Below, piece after piece: positions 1 through 7,630 of a stretch of DNA of 64,000 nucleotides. The translations under genes were made by a program, and so were the position numbers. Location of the stretch: the NCBI RefSeq assembly GCF_900217795.1, contig NZ_OBMQ01000006.1:1-64000 (forward strand). The letters are read 5' to 3'. The first letter of the stretch is position 1. Each line of letters opens with the position of its first letter. The notes beneath the pieces were generated by a model, which did no database searches, was not told the DNA's origin, and worked only from the letters and a program-made list of their open reading frames with translations. This DNA comes from Ureibacillus xyleni (GTDB lineage Bacteria; Bacillota; Bacilli; Bacillales_A; Planococcaceae).

Positions 1-75
1 GAGGTAGATAGGTTCGAGGTGGAAGTGTGGTGACACATGGAGCTGACGAATACTAATCGATCGAGGACTTAACCA
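1..75 (+). rRNA. 23S ribosomal RNA, 3' end only
   Basis: The window opens inside the last bases of 23S rRNA; the conserved end GAATACTAATCGATCGAGGA followed by CTTAACCA is present. The rest of the gene lies upstream of the window. Confidence 0.95.
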
Positions 76-143
76 ATTTTAGCTTGAAGTTTGTATGTCA
101 ATGTCTTTATCCAGTTTTGAGAGAACAAGCTCTCAACTAAATA

Positions 144-262
144 AGTGAAGTGATGATGGCAAAGAGGTCACACCCGTTCCCATACCGAACACGGAAGTTA
201 AGCTCTTTAGCGCCGATGGTAGTTGGGGGCTTCCCCCTGTGAGAGTAGGACGTCGCTTCGCT
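144..262 (+). rRNA. rrf: 5S ribosomal RNA
   Basis: Canonical Bacillus 5S core: GGTCACACCCGTTCCCATAC, CGAACACGGAAGTTAAGC and GGGGGCTTCCCCCTGTGAGA. The ends pair (AAGTGAAGTG with CGCTTCGCTT), which sets the boundaries to within a few bases. It is the last rRNA of the operon and precedes the tRNA array. Confidence 0.95.
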
Positions 263-274
263 TGTTTCAAAAAT

Positions 275-350
275 GGAGGATTAGCTCAGCTGGGAGAGCA
301 CCTGCCTTACAAGCAGGGGGTCGGCGGTTCGAGCCCGTCATCCTCCACCA
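275..350 (+). tRNA. tRNA-Val(TAC)
   Basis: Full cloverleaf; anticodon loop of CCTGC-CTTACAA-GCAGG gives TAC. CCA is encoded. First tRNA of the array. Confidence 0.97.
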
Positions 351-355
351 TATAT

Positions 356-428
<73 letters not shown>

Positions 429-438
429 TCCCTTAAAT

Positions 439-522
439 GGAGGGGTAGCGAAGTGGCTAAACGCGGCGGACTGTAAATCCGCTCCTTCGGGTTCGGCGGT
501 TCGAATCCGTCCCCCTCCACCA
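439..522 (+). tRNA. tRNA-Tyr(GTA)
   Basis: Class II tRNA with a long variable arm (GCTCCTTCGGGTTCGGC region); anticodon GTA in GCGGA-CTGTAAA-TCCGC. CCA encoded. Confidence 0.96.
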
Positions 523-528
523 TAGTAA

Positions 529-603
529 GAGCCATTAGCTCAGTGGTAGAGCATCTGACTTTTAATCAGAGGGTCGAAGGTTCAAGTCCTTCATGGCTCA
601 CCA
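529..603 (+). tRNA. tRNA-Lys(TTT)
   Basis: Acceptor GAGCCAT/ATGGCTC; anticodon TTT in TCTGA-CTTTTAA-TCAGA. CCA encoded. Confidence 0.97.
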
Positions 604-639
604 GTTTTATTAATAACTTGCCAGATAACCAATGCACAT

Positions 640-714
640 GCGGAAGTAGTTCAGTGGTAGAACACCACCTTGCCAAGGTGGGGGTCGCGGGTTCGAACCC
701 CGTCTTCCGCTCCA
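640..714 (+). tRNA. tRNA-Gly(GCC)
   Basis: Acceptor GCGGAAG/CTTCCGC; anticodon GCC in CACCT-TGCCAAG-GTGGG context. CCA encoded. Confidence 0.97.
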
Positions 715-719
715 AATGT

Positions 720-808
720 GCCGGGGTGGCGGAACTGGCAGACGCACAGGACTTAAAATCCTGCGGTAGGTGACTACCGTACCGGTTCGATTCCGGTCCT
801 CGGCACCA
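720..808 (+). tRNA. tRNA-Leu(TAA)
   Basis: Class II tRNA; anticodon loop CTTAAAA gives TAA, and the long variable arm contains GGTAGGTGACTACC. CCA encoded. Confidence 0.96.
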
Positions 809-816
809 TTTATATT

Positions 817-893
<77 letters not shown>

Positions 894-901
894 TAAATTT
901 A

Positions 902-978
902 CGAGAAGTAGCTCAGCTTGGTAGAGCACTTGGTTTGGGACCAAGGGGTCGCAGGTTCGAATCCTGTCTTCTCGACCA
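902..978 (+). tRNA. tRNA-Pro(TGG)
   Basis: Acceptor CGAGAAG/CTTCTCG; anticodon TGG in CTTGG-TTTGGGA-CCAAG. CCA encoded. Confidence 0.97.
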
Positions 979-986
979 TTTTGATT

Positions 987-1062
987 GGGGCCTTAGCTCA
1001 GCTGGGAGAGCGCCTGCCTTGCACGCAGGAGGTCAGCGGTTCGATCCCGCTAGGCTCCACCA
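987..1062 (+). tRNA. tRNA-Ala(TGC)
   Basis: Anticodon TGC in CCTGC-CTTGCAC-GCAGG; GTTCGATCC T-arm. CCA encoded. Confidence 0.97.
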
Positions 1063-1083
1063 AATAATTTATTATAATAATAT

Positions 1084-1157
1084 GGCGGCGTAGCTCAGCT
1101 GGCTAGAGCGTACGGTTCATACCCGTAAGGTCGGGGGTTCGATCCCCTCTGCCGCCA
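1084..1157 (+). tRNA. tRNA-Met(CAT), elongator type
   Basis: Acceptor GGCGGCG pairs with TGCCGCC; anticodon CAT in TACGG-TTCATAC-CCGTA. It lacks the CGCGGGGTGGAG start typical of initiator tRNA, so elongator Met is the better call. CCA is not encoded beyond the discriminator. Confidence 0.93.
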
Positions 1158-1168
1158 TTTAGTAAAGT

Positions 1169-1261
1169 GGAGGAATACCCAAGTCCGGCTGAAGGGATCG
1201 GTCTTGAAAACCGACAGGCGGGTTAAACCGCGCGGGGGTTCGAATCCCTCTTCCTCCGCCA
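1169..1261 (+). tRNA. tRNA-Ser(TGA)
   Basis: Class II tRNA with long variable arm; anticodon TGA in TCGGT-CTTGAAA-ACCGA. CCA encoded. Confidence 0.96.
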
Positions 1262-1270
1262 TTTACTTAA

Positions 1271-1346
1271 GGTCCCGTGGTGTAGCGGTTAACATGCCTG
1301 CCTGTCACGCAGGAGATCGCCGGTTCGATCCCGGTCGGGACCGCCA
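1271..1346 (+). tRNA. tRNA-Asp(GTC)
   Basis: Acceptor GGTCCCG/CGGGACC; anticodon GTC in CCTGC-CTGTCAC-GCAGG. CCA encoded. Confidence 0.97.
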
Positions 1347-1352
1347 TAATAA

Positions 1353-1428
1353 GGGTCGGTAGCTCAGTTGGTAGAGCATTTGACTGAAGCTCAAAGTGTC
1401 GGCGGTTCGATTCCGTCCCGACCCACCA
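1353..1428 (+). tRNA. tRNA-Phe(GAA)
   Basis: Acceptor GGGTCGG/CCGACCC; anticodon GAA in TTTGA-CTGAAGC-TCAAA. CCA encoded. Confidence 0.96.
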
Positions 1429-1434
1429 TTTTAC

Positions 1435-1508
1435 GCGGGTGTAGTTTAATGGTAAAACCTCAGCCTTCCAAGCTGATGTCGTGAGTTCGATTCTCATCAC
1501 CCGCTCCA
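1435..1508 (+). tRNA. tRNA-Gly(TCC)
   Basis: Acceptor GCGGGTG/CACCCGC; anticodon TCC in TCAGC-CTTCCAA-GCTGA. Second Gly tRNA of the array. CCA encoded. Confidence 0.97.
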
Positions 1509-1512
1509 TTAT

Positions 1513-1589
<77 letters not shown>

Positions 1590-1598
1590 TAAAAGTAT

Positions 1599-1673
1599 TC
1601 CGAAGTAGCTCAGTGGTAGAGCAACCGGCTGTTAACCGGTTAGTCGTAGGTTCGAGTCCTACCTTCGGAGCCA
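1599..1673 (+). tRNA. tRNA-Asn(GTT)
   Basis: Acceptor TCCGAAG/CTTCGGA; anticodon GTT in CCGGC-TGTTAAC-CGGTT context. CCA encoded, one base before the next tRNA begins. Confidence 0.96.
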
Positions 1674-1674
1674 C

Positions 1675-1746
1675 GGCCCGTTGGTCAAGTGGTTAAGACA
1701 CCGCCCTTTCACGGCGGTAACACGGGTTCGAATCCCGTACGGGTCA
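1675..1746 (+). tRNA. tRNA-Glu(TTC)
   Basis: Acceptor GGCCCGT/ACGGGTC; anticodon TTC in ACCGC-CCTTTCA-CGGCGGT context. Last gene of the array; CCA not encoded. Confidence 0.96.
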
Positions 1747-1753
1747 TAATCAG

Positions 1754-1781
1754 ACGTATAGCATATGCTATACGTTTTTTT
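1754..1781 (+). terminator. Terminator of the rRNA-tRNA operon
   Basis: A perfect 22-base palindrome (arms ACGTATAGCAT / ATGCTATACGT, 1754-1775) runs straight into a T tract. It lies 8 bases after tRNA-Glu. Confidence 0.9.
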
Positions 1782-1858
1782 GTTTACCTAGAAAACAAAT
1801 TTTACGAAAGTTCATACGTGTTATGAAGATATTCTCCATAAAAAACATTTTATTCATT

Positions 1859-1898
1859 CCATTAGAAAGTACTATCCATTTCTTTCTAGTGGTTTTTT
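1859..1898 (+). terminator. Second, back-up terminator after the tRNA array
   Basis: CCATTAGAAAG (1859-1869) pairs with CTTTCTAGTGG (1882-1892) with one mismatch and is followed by TTTTTT. Nothing gene-like lies between the two terminators. Confidence 0.75.
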
Positions 1899-1938
1899 AT
1901 TTTAGGGTTAATTCTGAAGGTAGTTTTTCTATTAAACA

Positions 1939-1968
1939 TACATATTTCAAATTTCTAGTGTCACACTA
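1939..1968 (+). promoter_or_regulatory. Sigma-G-like (forespore) promoter of the ger operon
   Basis: TACATA (1939-1944), a 17-base spacer, then CACACTA (1962-1968). The sigma-G consensus is about TGMATA-N17/18-CATACTA, so one base differs in each box. Forespore expression is what a germinant receptor operon should have. The implied transcript start near 1975 argues against translation from the TTG at 1979. Confidence 0.6.
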
Positions 1969-1996
1969 AGAAAAAAGCTTGGAGTTGCTCAATTTG

Positions 1997-3541
1997 ATGA
2001 AACGAAAACTACTAAAACAGTTGTTTTCTCAAGAAAAGGAACAAACCCAACATAATATAGAACAGTCCTCAAAAGCAGAGGACTATACAAAAAAGAAATT
2101 GGTTGAACCTAATTTAGATAAGACAATGGAAACAATAAAAAAGATTTATTCAGTTCCTAGAAATAGTGATTTTAGTATTCGAAATATTCATATCGGTGGT
2201 TTAGGAAAGATGGCAGCCGTATTGTATATAAGCACTATAACTGATACTACAATCATCGAGGATCATATTTTAAGACCTTTACTACAAAACAAGGATGCTA
2301 ATAAAACAATTGAAAATATTATATCTGCCCCAACTATAACGAATGTACAAGTAATAGAAGATATTATTACAAACTTAAATCTCGGGAATACCGTACTATT
2401 AATAGAAGGATTTGAAGAGGCATATGTGTTTAGTACGGCAAAGTTTGATGGGAGAAGCATTGAAAAAGCAGAAAATGAAGTAGTACTTAAAGGTCCAAAA
2501 GAAGCTTTTAATGAAAGTGCCAATTCAAATATCTCACTAATCCGAAAGAAAATAAAAAATGAAAACTTAATTGTTGAAGCTTCAACTATTTCAAAAAGAT
2601 CTAAAAATGAACTTTATATTTTGTATGTCAAAGATATTTCCAATGAAAAACTACTTAATAAAGTAAAAAATAAAATTAACTCTTTAGACATGGATTCAAT
2701 ACAAAATGTATCGATATTAGAAGAATTAATTGTTGATTATCCGAAATCTATTTTTCCAACCGTTTTATATACAGAAAGACCAGACCGTGCTTCAACATTT
2801 TTAGAGAGTGGGTTTATTGTATTAATCATGGAAAATTCACCGGCAGCGTTAATATTACCTGCAACATTTTGGTCATTTATTCATAACCCTGAAGATCACT
2901 ATTTACGCTTTATTTATGGAAACTTTATAAGAGCATTACGTATGGTTGCCTTATTTATTACGTTATTTATTTCATCAATATACATTTCTGTTACCAATTA
3001 TCATGCTGAAATGATACCACCCGATTTACTACTAGCTATTGCTGCCACAAGGGAGATTGTTCCTTTTCCTGCGATTGTAGAAATATTAATAATGGAAATA
3101 TGTTTTGAATTAATTCGGGAGGCTGGGTTACGGGTGCCAAATCCAATTGGTCCAACCATTGGGATTGTAGGTGCGCTAATCTTAGGACAAGCTGCAGTTC
3201 AAGCTAACCTAGTAAGTCCTCTAGTTGTTATTATTGTTGCACTTGGAGGATTAAGTTCCTTTGCTATTGGGGATATCAATATGAACTCTTCTATCCGTTT
3301 AATAAGATTCCTATTTATTTTTTCAGCAGCATTATTCGGTTTTTACGGAATGACAGCTCTTTTTGTATTAGGGATATTTAATATTGTTTTGATTCGATCA
3401 TTTGGTGTTCCTTATTTTGCCCCAATGACACCCTATTACAAATCTTCAAGGGATACTATTTTTAGGAAAACGTTAAAAAGAGAAATATTTCGACCTGGAT
3501 ATATAAAACCTAAAGATATACAGAATAAAGCAGGAGATTAA
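1997..3541 (+). CDS. Spore germination receptor A subunit (GerAA/GerKA family)
   Basis: The protein (514 aa) is the A subunit of a nutrient germinant receptor of the spore inner membrane, which starts germination when it senses amino acids or sugars. Residues about 45-285 form the soluble N-terminal domain typical of GerAA. After it come hydrophobic segments around 310-335, 350-375, 385-425 and 435-470, including the family block RVPNPIGPTIGIVGALILGQ. The frame stays open to a TTG at 1979, but GGAG (1981-1984) lies inside that version, so ATG 1997 (or TTG 1994) is the likely start. The B subunit begins 2 bases after the stop. The germinant cannot be told from sequence. Confidence 0.93.
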   Translation: MKRKLLKQLFSQEKEQTQHNIEQSSKAEDYTKKKLVEPNLDKTMETIKKIYSVPRNSDFSIRNIHIGGLGKMAAVLYISTITDTTIIEDHILRPLLQNKDANKTIENIISAPTITNVQVIEDIITNLNLGNTVLLIEGFEEAYVFSTAKFDGRSIEKAENEVVLKGPKEAFNESANSNISLIRKKIKNENLIVEASTISKRSKNELYILYVKDISNEKLLNKVKNKINSLDMDSIQNVSILEELIVDYPKSIFPTVLYTERPDRASTFLESGFIVLIMENSPAALILPATFWSFIHNPEDHYLRFIYGNFIRALRMVALFITLFISSIYISVTNYHAEMIPPDLLLAIAATREIVPFPAIVEILIMEICFELIREAGLRVPNPIGPTIGIVGALILGQAAVQANLVSPLVVIIVALGGLSSFAIGDINMNSSIRLIRFLFIFSAALFGFYGMTALFVLGIFNIVLIRSFGVPYFAPMTPYYKSSRDTIFRKTLKREIFRPGYIKPKDIQNKAGD

Positions 3542-3543
3542 GA

Positions 3544-4632
3544 ATGGAAAAAACGCATGGAAAAATTGGGACAAAAGAATTTATTGCACTTATTATGCTT
3601 ACTGTGGGTACGAAATTAGCGGATAGCACTCCCTCTATACTATATGAGAGTTTAGGCAATGCTGCTTGGTTAGGAATGGCCATAATTTGTATATTATCAA
3701 TCTTACCTCTCTATTTTTTAACTAAACTGATTACACATTTTGAAGAAAAAAATCTTATTGATATTACAAAGTTGTTGTTTGGAAGATATATTGGCTTCAT
3801 CGTGTTATTTATTTTATGGATTTTACAATTTCATTCGCTTATATCAAGTTCTGCTGTTTATGTGGATATTATTGGATCAATGTACTTTACTAAAACTCCA
3901 ATTTTCATTATTTATATAGTATTAATGGGAGTTGCGGCATATGGAGCAAAAAAGGGAATTGAAAGCATTGGTTCAACTGCATGGATAACTTTACCTTGGA
4001 TAAAGATTTCTTTACTCATAGTATTAGTCATTACATTTTTTCAAGGCGAATCCAATTTTATGTTTCCGATACTTGGCCCTGGAGAAATGGAAATTTTGAA
4101 AGAGGGCACTATGAATGCATCAATATTTGCAGAGTTTTTTTTTATCGCACTATTGGCAACCAATGTAAAAAATAAGAGGGTCTATAAAAAGGGGGTATGG
4201 GTTGCATTTATCTTTGTCTCAATTGAATTTATACTAGCGTTCATCTCTTATGTCATGTTGTTTGATTATGAAGGGGTTAAGCTAATTAACTATCCATATC
4301 ATGAAACGATTCGATATATTCAAATAGGTTTTATTAAAAATGTAGAATCGTTATTTTTCCCGTTTTGGCTAGTTGCATCATATATACGATTTGCAGTTGG
4401 TTTATATATCAGTGCGTTACTATTTGGTTCGTTATTTAAAGTAAAGCAATTTGAATACATTGTTCCTGCAATATCAACAATCGTAATATTTTTAGGATTA
4501 ATCCCAGAAGCTCCCGTTTTTAGTCTTTCATACTTTAGGGTCATTTTTTTATATATTGTAACGCCAATTATTTTAATTTTACCATTTTTGCTATGGGCAA
4601 CTGCAATTATTAAAGGAGAATTCAAGAAATGA
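3544..4632 (+). CDS. Spore germination receptor B subunit (GerAB/GerKB, APC permease fold)
   Basis: A 362-aa protein of about ten membrane helices in the spore-germination branch of the amino acid/polyamine permease superfamily; this subunit binds the germinant in characterised receptors. The start MEKTHGKIGTKEFIALIMLT is typical of the family, whose first helix opens with a short polar lead. It begins 2 bases after the A-subunit stop, and its TGA overlaps the ATG of the C subunit (ATGA at 4629), so the three are translationally coupled. Length is normal for GerAB. Confidence 0.92.
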   Translation: MEKTHGKIGTKEFIALIMLTVGTKLADSTPSILYESLGNAAWLGMAIICILSILPLYFLTKLITHFEEKNLIDITKLLFGRYIGFIVLFILWILQFHSLISSSAVYVDIIGSMYFTKTPIFIIYIVLMGVAAYGAKKGIESIGSTAWITLPWIKISLLIVLVITFFQGESNFMFPILGPGEMEILKEGTMNASIFAEFFFIALLATNVKNKRVYKKGVWVAFIFVSIEFILAFISYVMLFDYEGVKLINYPYHETIRYIQIGFIKNVESLFFPFWLVASYIRFAVGLYISALLFGSLFKVKQFEYIVPAISTIVIFLGLIPEAPVFSLSYFRVIFLYIVTPIILILPFLLWATAIIKGEFKK

Positions 4633-5876
4633 AAATAAAAAATCTTATTCAATTTTCTTGTTTACTCATAGTTATTCCGCTACTAAGTGGATGTTGGGAC
4701 CAATTATACCTAGATCAAAGGGCATTTGTTATTGCAATAGGTTTAGATAAAAGTGAAGAAGAAAATACAGTGAAAATCACATATTTAATCTCCAACCCTG
4801 AATTGTCAAAACAAGAGGGAGGAGCATCAAATGAACCTAATAGTGAGATAATCACCTTTAATACACCGGACCTAATTACATCAAAAAATATAGCAAACAC
4901 TGTTGTTGCAAAGGCGGTATCATACAATATTTTGAGTGTAATTCTTATTTCGGAAGAATTGGCGGAGGATGAGAATTTTATAAGATTGATGTATGATATT
5001 GCAAAGGATCGAGAGGTTACAAAAGCCATACCTTTTATTGTGACTAAAGAAAGTACAAGTAAATTTCTAAATGAAAATCAACCAAAACTTGAAACAAGGA
5101 TTCATAAATATTTTGAATTGATATTACAGCATGGAAGCGAAAATGGGTATATTCCTAAGACAAATCTTCAAACATACTTTAGAATTTCAGAGCAAGACGG
5201 AGATCTTTTTTTAGCACCTTATGCAACAACAGAAGAAAGCGATGAAGAGAAAAATCCTGAAGGGGAAGAAAATCTAATAGCAGGTGAAATGCAAGTCGAA
5301 GGAAAAACTAATAAGACACAATTTTTAGGTTCTGCAATCTTTAAAGAAGGCAAAATGATAGGAAAATTAACCGCGGAAGAGAATAGGGCTGCTGTTTTGT
5401 TAAACGATACGATTGATATGGAAGAAATATTAACAACTTATACAGATCCTTTTAATGAGAAATACAGAATTGGCGTTAGGGTGATGAAGAAAGAAAATAA
5501 TAAGGTGAAAATGAATTTAAAAAAGGGGATACCTACGATTGATGTAACAATTCCACTTTATATAGACATACTATCAAATCATAATATGACCGACTACTCT
5601 AATAGTAACAATAGAGAAACTCTAAAAAATCATATTAAGAACGAGGCTACGAGGAAAATTGAGAAGGTTGTGAAAAAATCCCAAGAGGAATTTAAAGGAG
5701 ATCCATTTGGGTGGTCCCTAATTGCACGAAAACAATTTATGACAATTCCGGAATATGAGGCATTTAATTGGATGGAATCATACCCGAAGATGAGGGTAAA
5801 GATTAATGTTGAGATTGTCCTTGGAAAGTTTGGAAGACAAGATGAATTACCTCATTTAGAGGAGATGAGAGATTAA
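4629..5876 (+). CDS. Spore germination receptor C subunit, lipoprotein (Ger(x)C)
   Basis: A 415-aa lipoprotein. Residues 1-21 are a signal peptide with lipobox LLSGC, so Cys22 would be diacylated by Lgt; lipidation is needed for function of GerAC-type proteins. The WDQLYLDQRAFVIAIGLDK block just after the cysteine is a Ger(x)C hallmark, and the C-terminal domain ends around FNWMESYPKMRVKINVEIVL. It overlaps the B-subunit gene by 4 bases and is followed without a gap by a small membrane-protein ORF. It acts on the outer face of the spore inner membrane with the A and B subunits. Confidence 0.93.
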   Translation: MKIKNLIQFSCLLIVIPLLSGCWDQLYLDQRAFVIAIGLDKSEEENTVKITYLISNPELSKQEGGASNEPNSEIITFNTPDLITSKNIANTVVAKAVSYNILSVILISEELAEDENFIRLMYDIAKDREVTKAIPFIVTKESTSKFLNENQPKLETRIHKYFELILQHGSENGYIPKTNLQTYFRISEQDGDLFLAPYATTEESDEEKNPEGEENLIAGEMQVEGKTNKTQFLGSAIFKEGKMIGKLTAEENRAAVLLNDTIDMEEILTTYTDPFNEKYRIGVRVMKKENNKVKMNLKKGIPTIDVTIPLYIDILSNHNMTDYSNSNNRETLKNHIKNEATRKIEKVVKKSQEEFKGDPFGWSLIARKQFMTIPEYEAFNWMESYPKMRVKINVEIVLGKFGRQDELPHLEEMRD

Positions 5877-6038
5877 TTGAACACAATGGTATGGGTTTTA
5901 ATACTTCTAGTTGTCGCCTATACGATGGGATTTTCCATTCAACTTTGGAAACACCAAAATAAAATAGGATCAATTGCAACATTTTTACTAGCTTTGGCAG
6001 TAATAATTACTCCATTTTTATCTGTTTTTAGATGGTAA
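5877..6038 (+). CDS. Small two-helix membrane protein, probable germinant receptor D subunit
   Basis: A 53-codon ORF that begins with TTG directly after the GerC stop, with GGAG 12 bases upstream; an in-frame ATG at 5886 would give 50 aa. The product is almost entirely two hydrophobic helices (VWVLILLVVAYTMGFSIQLW and SIATFLLALAVIITPFLSVF) around a short KHQNK turn. Small two-helix D proteins encoded next to gerA-type operons in Bacillus modulate receptor function, and size, topology and position fit that class. Assignment is by context and shape, not by a recognised motif. A terminator follows. Confidence 0.72.
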   Translation: MNTMVWVLILLVVAYTMGFSIQLWKHQNKIGSIATFLLALAVIITPFLSVFRW

Positions 6039-6045
6039 ACAGACG

Positions 6046-6083
6046 AGTATGTTTTGAATGAAATTTTCGAAACATACTTTTTT
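6046..6083 (+). terminator. Terminator of the ger operon
   Basis: AGTATGTTT (6046-6054) pairs with AAACATACT (6070-6078) and is followed by a T run. It starts 8 bases after the D-type ORF. Confidence 0.85.
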
Positions 6084-6091
6084 ATATTAAA

Positions 6092-6362
6092 AAACACCTC
6101 ATTAAGATGAAGCCACTGAAAAACTAAATACCGATAAAAATTTATAGTAATTATTTGCTTCTAAATAGAAGGTGGGATTCACTTCGCTTTCCACGGGCTT
6201 GGCTTCAGCCTCCTCGTCGCAAGCTCCTGCGGGGTCTTCAGCTCAAGCTGTTCCCGTAGGAGTCTTCGTGAATCCCACTTCCTAAAAGATCTGAGCGTAT
6301 TTTTATTATAAAAATTTATTAAAATCGACTTTTTCAGTGCCCTAATTAAGATAGAGGTGTTT
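6092..6362 (-). terminator. Terminator hairpin split by a MITE-like insertion
   Basis: AAACACCTC (6092-6100) and GAGGTGTTT (6354-6362) are perfect inverted repeats now 253 bases apart. Removing the 236-bp element and one copy of its 8-bp duplication leaves a 9-bp stem with loop ATTAAGATA. On the minus strand the stem would run into a T tract (TTTTTT at 6094-6089 read in reverse), so it was probably a minus-strand terminator, possibly of the structured RNA at 6354-6577. Confidence 0.65.
6109..6344. mobile_element. MITE-like element, copy 1 (236 bp)
   Basis: Ends are inverted repeats (GCCACTGAAAAA on the left; GGCACTGAAAAA when the right end is reverse-complemented) with AT-rich, partly matching inner arms. 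It is flanked by an exact 8-bp direct repeat ATTAAGAT (6101-6108 and 6345-6352). A more GC-rich 107-bp core is bounded by perfect 11-bp inverted repeats GTGGGATTCAC (6172-6182) and GTGAATCCCAC (6268-6278). There is no ORF of useful size, so it must be moved in trans if it is mobile. Copy 2 at 27532-27767 is the same length and appears base-identical in the opposite orientation. Confidence 0.85.
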
Positions 6363-6577
6363 AGACGCCTTGCTATACGTTATGTATGGCAAAGCCGCCT
6401 TGCCGTAGTTATTAATAGAAAGTTTTAAACCACCACTCCTCAAAGTGGGTGTTCGCAGAATAATTCCTGTATATCGTCATTCACCGCGGTGTGACGCTCG
6501 CCATTCCTTATTCGATTAAAACTCCCTTTTACAGTTCAAAGGTTAAAACTTAATATTTGTACGAACAACGCAGCTTT
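6354..6577 (-). ncRNA. Structured RNA candidate, 6S-like shape
   Basis: This gene-free stretch folds as a long rod on the minus strand. AAGTTTTAACC (6551-6541) pairs with GGTTTAAAACT (6431-6421) with one bulge; inside it GAATAA pairs with TTATTC; the tip is CGTCA...TGACG around CACCGCGGTG. The 3' side of the open middle carries a small hairpin (ACACCCACT/AGTGGTGG). A closing stem, open bubble with 3'-side hairpin and terminal stem is the layout of 6S RNA. A possible minus-strand promoter is TTGCAC (6612-6607), 17 bases, TAATAT (6589-6584). I do not recognise the primary sequence, so 6S is a guess from shape. Confidence 0.4.
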
Positions 6578-6729
6578 AATGATATATTAATCGATTGTAT
6601 TTATTTGTGCAAGTAAGTGTGTATTAAGAAAAAAGTCAAATATTTAATAGTAGGCGGGGAGATAAAAAATTGAAATTTACATAAAAAGCAAAAAATAAAA
6701 GCCTTCCTTAATTGGAAAACTTATATTTA

Positions 6730-7392
6730 CTAATTTATTTTGTTTAAAATTTCGTTTGTTAAAGCAGCAACATTGATTTGCGTATCTTCTTTCATAACGT
6801 CATTTAATATTTCGTTTCGAAAATAACGGACACTCACTGGTAAGGGCATTTTCAAAAGATTTTTTAAAGCGTGTTGATACATAATAACAAACTCTTTATC
6901 CGTATTTCCTCTCTTTAATTCGGCAAAAGATTCATAAAACTGATCAAGCTTATCAGAAAATTCAAGAAGTCGACCTTCGAGGGTATTATCTTTTCCTTCT
7001 TTCATTCTGTTAGAGAAGATTTCTTGGAACTCAGGAGGGATTTCTTCCTGAATAAAATTCTCCATCATTTTTTCCTCTACATGGGCGAGCATTTGTTTTA
7101 GTTCAACACTAGCATGTTTAACGGGTGTTTTAATGTCCCCAATAAAGACTTCAGCAAAATCATGATTGATTGTTTTTTCATAAAGCGATTTCCAATTCAC
7201 TGTTGCACCATTCATTTCTTCTAACGTTCCAAAAAACATAGCATATTGAGAAACTTTCCATGAGTGTGCAGCAACATTATGTTCTTCAAATTTAAAGCGA
7301 CCTGGTGCACGGAAAATACGTTCTAAATCATTTAAACTTGTGAAAAACTTATGGATTCCTATAAGAATCACCTCCAAATTTTGTGTTAGCAC
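6730..7392 (-). CDS. HD-domain phosphohydrolase, YfbR-like
   Basis: Up to 220 aa, HD superfamily. Metal-site motifs are in order: EEHNVAAHSWKVSQ (His of the first helix), NHDFAEVFIGDIKTPVKH (HD pair plus Glu) and EFSDKLDQF (distal Asp). The arrangement matches YfbR-type 5'-deoxynucleotidases, which remove phosphate from dNMPs; substrate is inferred from the family. The start is uncertain: GTG 7392 has AAGGAG 14 bases upstream, but a perfect GGAGG (7375-7371) lies inside the frame 8 bases before an ATA at 7362, exactly where the conserved GIHKFFTSLNDLERI begins. It is monocistronic. Confidence 0.8.
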   Translation of the reverse strand: MLTQNLEVILIGIHKFFTSLNDLERIFRAPGRFKFEEHNVAAHSWKVSQYAMFFGTLEEMNGATVNWKSLYEKTINHDFAEVFIGDIKTPVKHASVELKQMLAHVEEKMMENFIQEEIPPEFQEIFSNRMKEGKDNTLEGRLLEFSDKLDQFYESFAELKRGNTDKEFVIMYQHALKNLLKMPLPVSVRYFRNEILNDVMKEDTQINVAALTNEILNKIN

Positions 7393-7630
7393 AACTATGT
7401 ATGCTACTCCTTAAATGATACAAGTAATTGATGCTAGTTTGAATGATTTATCAAATACTTAACAAAAAATTATCAGTATTTACATGGACAACAAGTGTTT
7501 AATTTATATCATATGTCTAAAATGCTAGTTTCATTACTATCCATTCGACAATTGTCATATTTTTATCAAAAAAATGTTTTTTCACCAATGCTATACTGTA
7601 ATTATTAGAATTGAATGGACGTGAATTGCA

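Noticed and set aside
1979-1996. TTG 1979 as start of the germinant receptor A subunit
   Set aside because: The SD GGAG lies inside it and the sigma-G-like promoter would place the transcript start almost at this codon.
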